Source: Lumbricus rubellus | Lineage: Eukaryota > Annelida > Clitellata > Crassiclitellata > Lumbricidae | Direction: 5' to 3' | NCBI GenBank assembly: GCA_945859605.1 | Contig: OX243811.1 | Span: forward strand, 33,671,950-33,735,949 | DNA: 64,000 bases | In this document: in pieces, positions 34,515 to 46,552 of the stretch | Layout: every line of letters begins with the position of its first letter | How positions within the stretch are numbered: the first letter of the stretch is position 1 | Translations under genes and position numbers: made by a program | The notes under the pieces: generated by a model | Told to the model about the DNA's origin: nothing | Databases searched by the model: none | The model's input: the letters and a program-made list of their open reading frames with translations, nothing else

Positions 34515-37500
34515 CTAGATAGATAGAGCAACAGCATAATATGCACGCGTGACTAATTACAACATGTGTAGTTCTATATTATATAATGGTGGCAGGATTG
34601 GCAGCCCCCACACCCCACCCCCACGATGTCTTGCACTGACTCATTGATCGTTCTGAGAAGACATAAAAAATTTATTATTATTATCATCGTCATCATTATC
34701 ATTATGGTCGTCGTAACCATCAACCAACCCACCAATGCAGTCGTCATCTTTACAGCTTTCTATATACAGGGTGGCCCCAAAAAAGTGACAACACATCGTA
34801 TAATGTACTATAATTAGTTAAAATCTGTTTAGACTATATCCATAATAGCTGAAAAAGTTCACTAATTTACTTACTTAACTGTTTATTCATATGACATCAT
34901 TATTACGACAACTTCCGGTCGACATTTTTTAGTTTTTATTTGCTAATCGTCAACTTATGCGTGTTTTGAAGACATTTTAACCAGAATGACAAAAATCACA
35001 ACAAAAGACCGTATTCTGATTAAAAATTTGCGAATTTGGAAACATTGGAGTGCAAGGCAAATGAAAAATGAGTTTCCACACAAAGCCTGTACGTAGGGTC
35101 AGTCGGGTTATTAAATAAATTGTTAATGACGGTACAACAGAACGTAAACGCAGAAGTGGTCGGCCAAAGTCTGCTAGAACACGACAGAACATTGATCGGG
35201 TGAGTGAGCTGATCTGCAGTCAAGAAGATGATCCTCACAGTCACAAAAATCCGTGGGAAATTCAAAGAGACACGGGTACATCACGGTCGTCGGTGTAACG
35301 TATTGTAAAGCAATAGTTACAACTGAAAAACGAACAAGCGTGTGATCGAGCTGACGCTCAACGAAAATTGCAAATTGAAACGTTTGCAGCGCAGTCAGCA
35401 GCTACTTGAACAGTTTCCTAATGACAGAAGTGTACGAACCATCTGGTTTACACACAAGATGATATTCACCTTTGCCACGTCAGTTAATTCTCAACATGGT
35501 CGTATTTATTCAGTTGAATCAAAGAAAAGACAATTAAGTTCCAGAAAGGAGACACACGAGAACGTGAACTTTTCAGCTGCGGTATCATGGTAGCCTATCA
35601 GTTGGTGTTTCTCGCTTACAAAAAGTTGTTCAGAAGCAAGAGGGACACATTGAACATGTTTTATGAGTAGAGTAGTTACTACTTGGCATACGACAGTAAA
35701 TTACAAAACGTTATATTGATTCAATTATATTAAATGACCCTTTGCTAGGTTGTGTTATCACTTTTTTGGGCCACCCTGTATAATAATTATTATGGCTACT
35801 AGGAATGCAAACCTTTATGCCGCTGGACCCATCCATTGCATTCTTTAAATTCTGCGATTTCTACAACGCCTATGCATTCTCACGGGACTACATCTGGCCT
35901 AGTATTATATGTGGGTGCGTGTGTAGGCATGTGTGCAGGCCCGGCCCTAGGGTTTGCGGGGCCCAAGGCAGCAGCGGGTCCTCAAGCTTACATTTACGCA
36001 GTTGATTTCCTGTCAATGCGGCACTGGTGGGGGAGAGTCACCTAAGATGGGACACTTAACGTTGTTTCCAAATTTCTTATGAGCTAAGAGTCTTTTAAAA
36101 ACAAACCACATTGGTGTGGCCTATAATTATTTGATTTTCAAATAATGCATGTTAGATCGACGTTTTGGCTTTTGACAAATTTCTTTGCGCCAAAGCACTA
36201 ATGATGCTAATTATTCACAAGGTGAAACGAATAAATTTGGGCTACATTAGGGCACATCTCTGAAAATATCCATGTTCTAAATTTCCTATTTTGCATTTTC
36301 TAAGCTGTCGTTAAACTTTTCACTACTAGGCTATCATGTGTTTGCCATCTCCAGAAAAAATGTATGCGGATGTACATTTGCAAATTTGAAGCAAAATGAG
36401 TTAGGCCCTAATTAGTATTTTCTGGAGAAATTTTTACATGCAGGTCAACGCTAAAAAGTAGGCTAGCAGTGACTTGCCTTAAGCCTTAAGGTTTAACGAA
36501 GTTTCATTCTTTCAAAATCACCATGTCACATTCACGTGACAAATTGACTGCAAGAACAGTTGTTTTATACGACGTAAATTATCATTGTCAATATCGTAAA
36601 AGAAAAAAAATTATAGCCAGCAGCGCGGGGCCCCTGGAAGCGCGGGGCCCAAGGCGGTTGCCTCGCTCGCCTTGCCCTAAGGCCGGGCCTGCATGTGTGT
36701 ATGCGTACATTAGTGGGTGTGTTTTATTGTGTGCGTGTGTGCTTGTACTGTTCCATGTCCCTAGTCCAACGACAGCTTTTTGCCCTCTCACTACATTACA
36801 TACCACTATAATTATTCTTGTAGAAGATTTAAAATGCTGCTATACTTCTTCTTCTTCATTCCATTCATTCTTTCACTCTTTTCGACATCATTACAAAGCC
36901 CATTATCGTCGACGAAGAATACCTTGTAGCAAGGAGCTGACAGGAGCCAGCAGGGAGCGAAGAGCAGGCACCACAGTGGATTGCAATCGAGGCAATGCTG
37001 CGGTTTGTCGAAGTTGGTGATGTAGAGTCGGGCCTGGTGGCTGCGAAATCCGCGGATGGCACAGCAGCCCTGGGGATAACTCGTCTTCAGCCAATGATCG
37101 ATCGATGGTCCAAAGTCAAACTATTCAGACAAAGAAACAGCAAGAACCACCGACAATTATTAGTTTTGTAGAGTCTATTTGTTATTATCAGCAGCAGTAT
37201 AGCAGTATAGTTGCAGGGATCATGTTTAAACACCAGCATGCATCACACCAAGCTTGACCCACTCTTATCTATATTCGTATTCTGTCTAAATATAGTAGGC
37301 TACGTCAGAAAATTAATAACTACATGTGTGACCCTACTCAGCGGGATCTTGATCCCTTTTGGGCGGCCTTCCCATTATAGACGATATTGTAATGACATCG
37401 ACTGTAGGCCTATAATTCATGTATTTTTTTCACTGACTGTTGCAATCGGTTGCAATAAAAAATATCAAATCTTGAATCTTGAATTCTATTCTTTGCTAAT

Positions 37501-40500
37501 CAATTAAATGCTGCAGGATGATATATGCTAAATTGAGCTAATGTTGTAAGCTAACCTGATCTATTTATAAGCTAAACTATTATTGGCAAATATCTTCCAC
37601 GTTAAGCTAGTAGCCTATTCAAAGATTACTTAGGCTATTTTTCAGACCTCTCGGTTCTCGCTCTCCTCACTCATCTTCCCCCCACTGAAACAGAAGTGTC
37701 ACTCCTCATAAACTCTCTTCACAACAAGCGGAGCGAACTTGACACTATCTCGGATCTCCACCTCACTTCTAACAGACTGCATGTGCCTCTGGCCTCGTTC
37801 TTTTATCTAATCATCAAAATTAGCATATATGCTAACCTCTCTCTCACTACTAGCATTTCTCTCTTACAGTATAAGTAAGGTAATCTCTGTTAAGCCATTC
37901 TAAAATAATCTAAGATAACTTTGTATTTCCGTTTTCTAAGCTAATTAATTCAAAATTGATAGAATATTATTCTGAGCTAATCTAAGTGTAACTAACCTAA
38001 ACAAATTCGCTGAGCCTGCATGATCCGAAATAATCTGTGGCCTACTGCAGTACAGGTATGCTTATAAAATTATAATTTATTCTAATCTGCCCCTAGCTAT
38101 AGATCAGTCAAAGACTCTGTTCTAAGGTAAGCTCAAATCAATGAATCAATCAGTCAGTCAATCAATCACACAAAGAAACCGTCTATCACGACTCTGTTTT
38201 AAAAGCAGATTTATGAAGTCTGCGTACACTAGACACTTCTGACAACTGACGTCTCAGAATTAAGAGGCGCTATATCAGTGCTAGACGGGGCTAAAGGATT
38301 TCAGTTAGCAGCGCAGACAAATAAACAGATAGAGAGACAGACAGACAGACAGAGATGAACGAACACAGACACACATGGGTAGAAATACAGAACCAAATAT
38401 GCATGCAGGATCATAAACGGACAAATATACAAATAGACATACAAACGCATGTATGCACACGGACCCGCAGACAGACGAAGAGATGACAAGACAGACAAAA
38501 GGTTCACAGCAAGACACGTACCGTAGACCTATGTATATATATATATATATATATATAAGCAGACAGACAGGCAGACAGCTAGACGCAGGCAAATAGAGCC
38601 AGATTTCACAGATAAAATGACACACTTACATACACTAAACAGGTAGGTACAGATTAAAATACGAACGAACGGACGGACGGACGGACAGATACACACAGAC
38701 AGATGGATAGACAAGCAGACAGAGAGAGATAGAGACAGACAGACAGACATACATACAGTCTGACTAATCTGTTTATCTTGCATCGATGCTCGATGTCTGA
38801 ACTCTTTCTAGATGTCACCGGAAGTACATTTATAGTTGCCATGGCGACGTGAAAGCACGATTATCCATTCGCCTATATTTCCGCTTCCGTTCAGCCTCCT
38901 GCTGCATCGACGCAATAATAATAGAGAGACACCACGTGATCGCACCACCATCATCATTGTCTCTTAATTAAACGAACAATAATTATGTTCAATTGTTGTT
39001 CATCCATCGCTTTTCCAGGGACTGACATCAAAATGATAGACCACAACATCACTCGCACTGCTGTCTGTTCCCCCCCCCCCCCCACAGATGCTCAAATCAA
39101 CACGGTTGTTATTAATCTAAGGATCACGGGTTCGTACCAGCGGATTGTAAAACTGGATTTAAAGAGCAGGTCCTGAAATGCACTCACTCTCCCTGAAGGC
39201 ATATCCCATGCTTTCCACAATAATAGACGAGGGAATGCGCCTATTATGGGTCTATGATAAATATTGGTCGATGGACAAATTTAGTTGAATTATTCACAGA
39301 CTTATTAGTCCAGGTAATCTATCTAAAAAATACTGTCAACCTGGACAAAATTGATTCGGAAACTTTCTAAACGGTTTCCCTACTCAAAATCATTGCTGAG
39401 TAACATAGTCTATGTTTGTGAGCGTGCGTGCATGCGTGTGTGTTTGTGTTTACGTGTGCGTGTGTTTGTGTGTGTGCGTTCGTGTGCGTGTGAGTTTATG
39501 TGTGCGTGTGTGTTTGTGCGTGCATGCGTGTGTGTTTGTGTTTACGTGTGCGTGTGTTTGTGTGTGTGCGTTCGTGTGTGTGTTTATGTTTATGTGCGTG
39601 TGTGTGTTTGTGCGTGTTTGTGTGTGTGTTTGTGTGTGTTTGCGTGTGTGTGTTTACCTGTAGGCAGAATCGTCCTCGTGCTTGTATGATCTTCTTGGCC
39701 AATTCCAATCCCTTCTCGAATTCCGGATGAATCATTGGATGAGATGTATCGATGAGGAGAGCGAGATCACCTTAATTCAATTAATAATAATTGATCAGAT
39801 TAATTGGTCCATCGATCTATAAATCGATTTATTTACTAAACTTTGCTCTCAATTCTCTTTCACTTGCTGTTTAACAAATTTTGAATAATAATCGATTCAT
39901 TGATGAATCAACTGATTGATTGATTAATTCATCGATGCTTTCACTGTTAATTCACCAATTGATTTGTTGATATCTTGAAAGCTTGACTATGTGCTTGACT
40001 AGGCCTACATATTAATTTAACAATTTAAGAAGACAAAGGATAAAAGTAATTGAATGAGTGATTGAATAAATGATTGAATAATTGATTGAATAAATGATTG
40101 AGTGACTGGTTGAGTAAGCGATTGCATAAGTGATTGAGTAAGTGAGTAGACGATTGAGTAGATGCGTAGGTGAGCATCCAGACCTTCGAACTGTGGCCCT
40201 GGATGAGTGGCGCCTATGTAGTCGTTGTGTATGAACTCAGCCCAGGCGCGAATGAGAAGCGGAACTCCCATGACTTCCTCGTGAAGTAGTTCTATATCTT
40301 CCACCGACGACACACAGATCTGACTGCAGAGTAACAGATGCATGCAACTAGACATTAATTTTAATGTCGGACAACGACATGCAACCAGACATTTAATGTC
40401 GGACAACAGAACCAGCGACAAAACTCATCAGTTAACAAATTTTTTCACTCAATCATTTATTCAATCAATTACTCAATCACTCATTAAATCACTTGCTCAG

Positions 40501-42840
40501 TCACTCATTCAATCATTTATTCAATCAATTACTCAATCACTCATTAAATCACTTGCTCATTCACTCAATCAATTACTTATCTTTTGTCTTCTTAACTTAA
40601 ATTGTCAAATTAATATGTAATCAGGCACATAGTGAAACTTTCAAGATATGAAACTGTGTATTATGTACTTAGTCCGTGAACGATTAAAGTAAATTTGTTA
40701 TTCACTATTTGCATTCTGACAGTGCCAGTCCCAATGCTGGATAAAGAAGGAGGACGATGCCAATGATTTTTGTTTATCACACAGAGTCGTTAACCCTTTC
40801 GTTACTGGACCAGACGCGCCTTCTGGCTTTATAACCCGTTGGCGCGACGGGTCCAGAGGCGAAAGGGTTAAAACGAACAACCACCAACAGCAACTCATCA
40901 GGTATTTTATCAGTGAACGCTGAAGCAACGCAGATCCATTCATTCGCTCAAAATATTTCTGTTGCGCTATACTTCAAAGGAGCAGCTGCCGAGAACATCC
41001 GGCGAAAGAAGAGAAAAGAAGTTTCTGCTGCAGGTGTTGTAATGAAAGCTACAAGTTATGTTCGAATCAAGATCGATGGTCCAAAAACTCAAGCTACATT
41101 TTGTTGAAGTGCATGGGAAAGAAAAGTTCATCGCATATCAATACGAGCGGAGATATTTGTCAATCCATACAGCAGCGTAGAAAAAAGCTCCAGTGGGGTG
41201 TGGGGGGCATAAGCGGGAGGCGAACCTCACAACTGACGTTACCACAGAACCATAGCGAAATCGTCTGATACACTTATCAATCAGCTGGTCAGTCTCAGTG
41301 TGTGTCTGCATGCCCGTGTCTGTATGTCCTTGTGTTGCTTGTCTTGTATGTATCTGTCTGTCTCCTGCGTGTCTCATCCGTGCACCTGTCTTTCTCTGTA
41401 TCTCTGTATGTCTGTCTGTCTGTCCGTTTTTCCGTCCATCCATTCGTCCTGTCCGTCTGTCCGTCGTCAGCTGATGGCGAGAACACTACAGTTTTTTTTC
41501 AAGAGTAACAAATCACTGCCAACGTCAACTGTCTGTACCGCTTTCGTGGCTGCTGGGTATTAAGGGTGGGTGGAAGGAAAGGAGAGGGAGAGAAAGATTC
41601 CTGACATGAGATATCATCAGCTCATCCACCCACCTTTAGCATTCTCCAGGGACATGACCCTCATCACTGCTTGCACGTCAACACGAGTGCGTGTTCACAA
41701 GCGCGTGCGCATAGCTGTGCGTGAGCAGCCTACAAGGGCGAGTAAGAGTGCTGACGTATAGCGAGTCTCAAAATCCTGAACTCATTGATGTGACCTTGTG
41801 AGTTTGAGCAGTGAGCCTTGGAACTGATGGAATTGAAGAACGTGTTCTGGGACAGGCAAGATATAATAGGCAGACAGGAAAAACAGAGACAAACGTAAAC
41901 GCATGCAAGTACAGAGACAAACCGGTATAGATGGACATTGACAGAGAGTCCTTGAAGTCAATATCAGACATGACATGACTTGACAGAGATGACAGAGATG
42001 ACATGACTTGACAAAGATGACAAAGATGACATGACTTGACAAAGATGACAAAGATGACATGACTTGACAAAGATGACAGAGATGACATGACTTGACAAAG
42101 ATGACAAAGATGACATGACTTGACAAAGATGAGAGAGACGACATGACTTGACAAAGATGACAGATATGACATGACTTGACAAAGATGACAGAGATGACAG
42201 AAATGACAAAGATGACATGACTTGACAGAGATGACAGAGACGACATGACTTGACAGAGATGACAAAGATGACATGACTTGACAAAGATGACAGAGATGAC
42301 ATGACTTGACAAAGATGACAAAGATGACATGACTTGACAAAGATGACAAAGATGACATGACTTGACAAAGATGACAGAGATGACATGACTTGACAAAGAT
42401 GACAAAGATGACATGACTTGACAAAGATGAGAGAGACGACATGACTTGACAAAGATGACAGATATGACATGACTTGACAAAGATGACAGAGATGACAGAG
42501 ATGACAAAGATGACATGACTTGACAGAGATGACAGAGATGACATGACTTGACAGAGATGACAAAGATGACATGACTTGACAAAGATGACAAAGATGACAT
42601 GACTTGACAAAGATGACAAAGATGACATGACTTGACAAAGATGACAAAGATGACATGACTTGACAGAGATGACAGACAGACTGCCATCCAGTGATTGTCT
42701 TGACATCTTTAATTTCTATTTCCTGTGATTTATGGAACCTCACCTGCTAGTGGCAATCACATATTTATCCGCAAATGCCAAAACAATGAACACATTCCTC
42801 GAACCATATAAAAATTATAAGAATATACACGTATACAGGA

Positions 42841-42871
<31 letters not shown>

Positions 42872-42968
42872 GACAGAGATAGAGACAAAGCAGAGACAGA
42901 GGCGGAGACAGAGAGAGACAGAAACAGAGATAAAGACAAAGCAGAGACAGAGACAGAGAGTGAGATAT

Positions 42969-42999
<31 letters not shown>

Positions 43000-44060
43000 T
43001 AGACAAACAGACAGACAGACAGAGAAACAGACCGAGAGAGGGAGAGAAGGAAAGAGGCTACAGCGCTGTATATTATTTCAACAGTCGGTGTAGCCTAGTG
43101 GTGTTTTGCGCTTTCGCTATAACATTGAAAGAGCTGCACACAGTCAGACAGCCACACTGAATGACTACTGACTGACTGACAGACTGACTGGGATGAGTTC
43201 CAAGAATTGGCAAGAACTGATTTACAGCCTTAATTGGTGGGAACTTTCATTTTTATCTCAAAATGCCAGAGTTCAGAAAATGCGTAACAACAAATTGACA
43301 TGCACGTGCAAGCAGCAGAGACAAACCCACACAGACAGACAAGCATACAAACCCACAAATAATTAATTATAGGTTGCTTAGACAAGAGAGAGGAACATCC
43401 TCTGAGCCATGCATAGACTCGTCCAATGCAATGCATGCATCCTTTGTCAGCTGGTCAGAGCTTCCATGTTGCAGAGCAGCATCGAAGTTTGTCCGTTATA
43501 AAGGCTCATCTTTCCCGATTGCCTAGCAACTCAAAACACGGGCTAAGTCTTTCTTTGCCTGTCTTCCGAAAATGAGTAGGCAACAGTCCACTCTGTTCAA
43601 TCGTTGTTTCGATGTTATCAGTTAGGAGTGCCAGTAACAAGTCTCTCTCTTAAATAGGCGCTATATAAATTATAGACTACAATCGCAGCAACGAAAAGGC
43701 AGAGATGAAAGGGAAAGCGACACAAAGCAATGAAATACCATGCAGGGCAGTGCAACATACGTTAAGATATATTAGCCTGAGTTATTATTACTTGTGATAA
43801 TTTATGGTTTAGTTGGCCAGCATTATAGATGTCACTCACTTGACCATTCCGTTTTCGGTGCCCATGACCTTGACCCTGTCTGGATTGTAGGTCAGCTTCC
43901 TCGGCGTCGGTTGGAACAGTTCGTACATGATCGAAGGGTTGCTGACAAAGTCCGACCAGAAGGTGACGGTCAGGCATTTGATCTGCTGGTTGTCCTTTGT
44001 CTTCTTCAGAAGGTCACGCGCCAGAGACAACATTGCTTCCGGTCCTTTGAACGCTGCGGT
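34410..44060 (-). CDS. Unidentified conserved-looking gene, last five exons
   Basis: Exons 44060-43840, 40323-40184, 39770-39658, 37120-36923 and 34514-34410 join with matching phases (0, 2, 1, 0, 0) to 258 residues plus stop; the 5' part is missing. The peptide looks globular and conserved, not repeat-derived: [33 protein letters not shown] helices, then a Cys/Trp/Leu cluster ([19 protein letters not shown]) that could be a membrane-embedded or palmitoylated hairpin, and a beta-like basic tail ([13 protein letters not shown]). I do not recognise the family. Introns hold a mariner relic, a hAT element, microsatellites and inverted repeats. A possible first exon lies at 61104-61039. Confidence 0.75.
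34767..35778 (+). mobile_element. Decayed mariner-type transposon
   Basis: 1012 bp between TA duplications, with ends CAGGGTGGCCCCAAAAAAGTG and the inverted CACTTTTTTGGGCCACCCTG. Inside, frame-broken sequence near 35009-35310 resembles the N-terminal helix-turn-helix of mariner-superfamily transposases ([17 protein letters not shown], then [12 protein letters not shown] in another frame). The catalytic part is unrecognisable. Lies in the intron between exons D and E. Confidence 0.85.
35936..36691. mobile_element. hAT-type non-autonomous element, TSD CATGTGTG
   Basis: 756 bp with ends CAGGCCCGGCCCTAGG and CCTAAGGCCGGGCCTG and exact 8-bp duplications CATGTGTG at 35928-35935 and 36692-36699. 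Subterminal GGGGCCC motifs occur at both ends. No transposase ORF. It lies in the intron between exons D and E, about 230 bases 3' of exon D. Confidence 0.9.
36923..37120 (-). CDS. Unidentified gene exon D
   Basis: 66 codons, phase 0: [18 protein letters not shown], then [15 protein letters not shown] and the Cys/Trp/Leu-rich hairpin. Donor AAG|GTATTC. Confidence 0.75.
37310..37495 (+). repeat. Possible LINE/SINE 3' tail
   Basis: A GC-richer stretch (GATCTTGATCCCTTTTGGGC) ends in AATAAAAAATATCAAATCTTGAATCTTGAATT, a short tandem TTGAATC tail of the kind seen at CR1/L2-like 3' ends. No ORF. Tentative. Confidence 0.3.
37500..39650. other. Intron between exons C and D; repeats only
   Basis: (ACAG)n and related repeats at about 38330-38760, a TA run at 38532, and GT-rich DNA at 39410-39655. 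A short minus frame at 38842 ([16 protein letters not shown]) has a reasonable ATG context but no splice support. Confidence 0.5.
38330..38760. repeat. ACAG/GACG simple repeat region
   Basis: Interrupted (GACA)n, (ACGG)n and (TA)n. All overlapping ORFs (SVCLSV-type) are repeat translations. Confidence 0.85.
39410..39657. repeat. GT-rich minisatellite
   Basis: TGTGTGTTTGTG units with an internal duplication of about 95 bp (GTGCATGCGTGTGTGTTTGTG at about 39425 and 39520). It abuts the exon C donor. Confidence 0.85.
39658..39770 (-). CDS. Unidentified gene exon C
   Basis: Completes Gly, then [20 protein letters not shown] ... GRFCLQ. The donor CAG|GTAAAC opens directly into a CA/GT-rich repeat. 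Confidence 0.8.
39970..40170. repeat. Left arm of exon-flanking inverted repeat
   Basis: ATATCTTGAAAGCTTGACTATGTGC..., ACATATTAATTTAACAATTTAAG, AAGACAAAGGATAA and then ATTGAATGAGTGATTGAATAAATG. The reverse complement of each block occurs in the same order at 40430-40650. Confidence 0.85.
40184..40323 (-). CDS. Unidentified gene exon B, inside inverted repeats
   Basis: Reads [19 protein letters not shown] ... THPGPQFEG, with acceptor CTCTGCAG and donor AAG|GTCTGG. Inverted intronic arms lie on both sides (39970-40170 and 40430-40650). Confidence 0.8.
40430..40650. repeat. Right arm of exon-flanking inverted repeat
   Basis: CAATCATTTATTCAATCAATTACTC units, then TTATCTTTTGTCTTCTTAA, AAATTGTCAAATTAATATGT and GCACATAGTGAAACTTTCAAGATAT, complementary to the left arm. 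Within the arm a block of about 65 bp is duplicated. Confidence 0.85.
40790..40871. mobile_element. Tiny piggyBac-like palindromic MITE
   Basis: TTAA on both sides, with inverted CCCTTTCGTTACTGGACC and GGGTCCAGAGGCGAAAGGG ends around a 30-bp centre. TTAA plus CCCT-type termini fit piggyBac. At 82 bp it may be only a relic. Confidence 0.5.
41135..41290 (-). repeat. Possible tRNA-like sequence
   Basis: The minus strand has TATGGTTCTGTGG then GAGGTTCGCCTCC at about box A/box B spacing. No acceptor stem. Weak. Confidence 0.25.
41970..42676. repeat. 28-bp minisatellite with higher-order duplication
   Basis: About 25 copies of a 28-bp unit (GACATGACTTGACAAAGAT...). Variant units (GAGAGAGACGACATG then GACAGATATGACATG) recur about 300 bp apart (42130 and 42430), showing a later block duplication. 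All three minus frames stay open over 700-900 bp because 28 is not divisible by 3 and the unit lacks stops. Confidence 0.95.
42838..43030. repeat. GAGA/GACA simple repeat
   Basis: Interrupted (GA)n and (GACA)n. The overlapping ORFs are repeat translations. Confidence 0.9.
43840..44060 (-). CDS. Unidentified gene exon A
   Basis: Acceptor TTCTTAG, then [18 protein letters not shown] in phase 0. Ends AA|GTGAGT with two spare bases that the next exon completes as Asn. Confidence 0.75.
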
Positions 44061-45516
44061 CTAAGAACGGAAGCGAAAAGTGGAACCTACTCAGCGCAAT
44101 GCTTTAGTCTCTTAGTTCCGGTTGAAAACGAAAATGTCATGCAGTCTGACGGGTTTTTCCGTTAACTTCAAATCGAAATTGTGAGGCGTTGAAACGAAGT
44201 CGAGGTTTGCTCGGAATCAACTTTTTATTTGGGTTGTATTTAATCTGATATTCGCTCTCTGTCAACTTTGAATTCAGCATCGCTTGTCATTTCTCTGATG
44301 TGCAATTGTCTTCGAACTTTCTCATGATGAAGAGTTTCGCTGAATCTAAACTTCTAAATGGCGAGAGGCTGACAACAGTAGCTAGCGTTTCCTCCCAAAA
44401 TGGGTTCCAGTTTATTTCTCGTTATCTTTACTTTCATGGAGATTGTTGCAATCTGAAAGTAAAACAATAGAAACTTCACAGTAGCCAATATTTGAAGTGT
44501 GTAGGCTGTATCTAGACTAGAGCGCCTTTAATGTATCCAATAAAATCATAGGTCTAAATAATCAGTTAACTCATTCCAGCCTGACTTGTGTTGATACCTA
44601 TGCTGTTAATGGGGTCACGGGTGACCCCATCCGGCGTGAAAGAGTAAACAAATCGTTTTTGAAAGATGACTTAACAAAAGTCACAACTGGCGAGGTCCTA
44701 TAATAGACGCGACAAGTCCACGTTCTCAGCTGCCATAATAATAATTATTAATTCTATAATTAATAGTAGCGCTAAAGAAAAGGAGCAACGACTGCAAGCG
44801 AGAAGCTGTAGCATACCATAAAGCAGTCTCTCGCAGACAGTTCAACACCTGGCTTCCCTCTGCTACCGAATCTACGAAGGACACAGCAGTTATTTTTGTG
44901 CAGCCGACCTCTCATCATAAAGCATCTCGAAGCATGCAGAACGACGACCAGCATCATGCAGTCCAAGCAGATACGTCTTATATAATAATAGAACTGCAAC
45001 GCTATTATACAGGCGTCCGATTTTAAAAGGATTCTCTTCGCCTCTGCAAACCAATTAGCTATACCTGAGCCCTTTGGATGGGGTATAATACCCAATCCAT
45101 TCACTCGCCATAAAAATTATGGCGAGTGTCGCGCAAGACCTCGAGAGGCTATTAAGGGTTCTTGTATGAACCCACAAAAGCACTCATGAGGAAAAGCGTT
45201 GAAAGAGAGAGAAACAATATTCCAAGAACACAACAATGTTACATAAACGACCGAAGCTAATTAAGAAAATCCAGATGTGAGTAGCTTTCATTAAACAACG
45301 CTTTCTCTTCAACCGTCTTTGATCAGACTCAATAATAGGCCTACAAGAATAGGCATGCACGAAAAAACATGCGACCATCTTGGTCACACCAGGACTAGGT
45401 GCGCATGAACAGTACCATGTGATAGTCTATGTCTCTATGACACTCTATGTGATATATGCATAAATTGTTACGCATTCTTAAATTAATTGCACAGGCTGTT
45501 ATTCTATAATAATGAC

Positions 45517-45553
<37 letters not shown>

Positions 45554-46282
45554 TTAATATTTAATAATAATACCCGTTGCGTACGCCCTACGACCTGATG
45601 AGCCAAGAAACGACTGCCTGAATGGTTCTCAGAATTAGCGTATATCTCAATGCACCGTTAACTTCTCGTTCTGATATACCGCGTTTCTCGAAGACCATTA
45701 AAAGTCTCTGGTTGATATAATATCATCTTCAGAGCCTCTAAATCTTAGCGTCTGCCATGGAGATGACTCACTTGGTGAAAGATATTCCATTAGCCTTATA
45801 GGCCTGCGGATGTACCTTCCATGCAGTTTCATAACTCATCATTCCTTACTCTTCTGTCCGCACTCCGCGAATTCCAACCATTTGTGAGCCGGGTGTGTAT
45901 ACCTGCGCGCGCATACCTATAGGCTACCTCTCCAGCCTCAAAGACCGATCATTGCTTTATGCCAATCTTCGTTCAACACATTGCATGCAGTAAATATATG
46001 TCTACATAGATTGCATTAAATATATGCGTAATCTAGGAAGTATGCGGTCATGCATGACATAGATAATGTAGGAGGCGTGAACGTATATACAGCTTAGATA
46101 GGGCTACAGAATTTTAGGACCAAAGGAGTCGACAACTCTGAAACAGTAGGCCTATACACAGGCCTATGCTGTGTAAGACTATAGGAAGTGACTCGGGCAA
46201 AACCTTTAAATAGACCACAATAATTGCAAACATTAGCAATATATACAAGCACATATAGGCATATACATAATTATTTACATAT
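44061..46282. other. No exon recognised
   Basis: Presumed intron or 5' region of the unidentified gene. It includes a palindrome GGGGTCACGGGTGACCCC inside a weak inverted repeat (44570-44652) and (AAT)n at 45513-45553. A minus ORF at 44772-45104 has no motif or splice support. Confidence 0.4.
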
Positions 46283-46298
46283 CACAAACTGGTGCTAG

Positions 46299-46552
46299 GA
46301 CAAAATGTCCCCGGACAAAATGTCCCGGACAAAATGTCCCGGACAAAATGTCCCTGGACAAAAAGTCCCCGGACAAAATGTCCCTGGACAAAAAGTCCTC
46401 AGACAAAATGTCCCTGGACAAAAAGTCCCCGGATAAAATGTCCCCGGACAAAAAGTTCCCGGATAAAATGTCCCGGGACAAAAAGTCCCCGGACAAAAAG
46501 TCCCCGGATAAGGATGTACCCGGACAAAATGTCCCCGGACAAATAGTCCCTT
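46299..46552 (+). repeat. Foldback left arm, 15-bp units
   Basis: About 16 units. The KSPDKMSPDK-type reading frames come from the 15-bp period and are not genes. Confidence 0.95.

Noticed and set aside
40790..40871. Telomere-like TTAACCC/GGGTTAA
   Set aside because: Only one unit at each end; it is the palindromic termini of a short element.
41970..42676. CRISPR-like array (28-bp repeats)
   Set aside because: Units are contiguous with no unique spacers, and the context is animal DNA without cas genes.
41768..42743. Three long overlapping ORFs (259-312 codons) on the minus strand
   Set aside because: They are translations of the 28-bp minisatellite; all three frames are open for the same reason.
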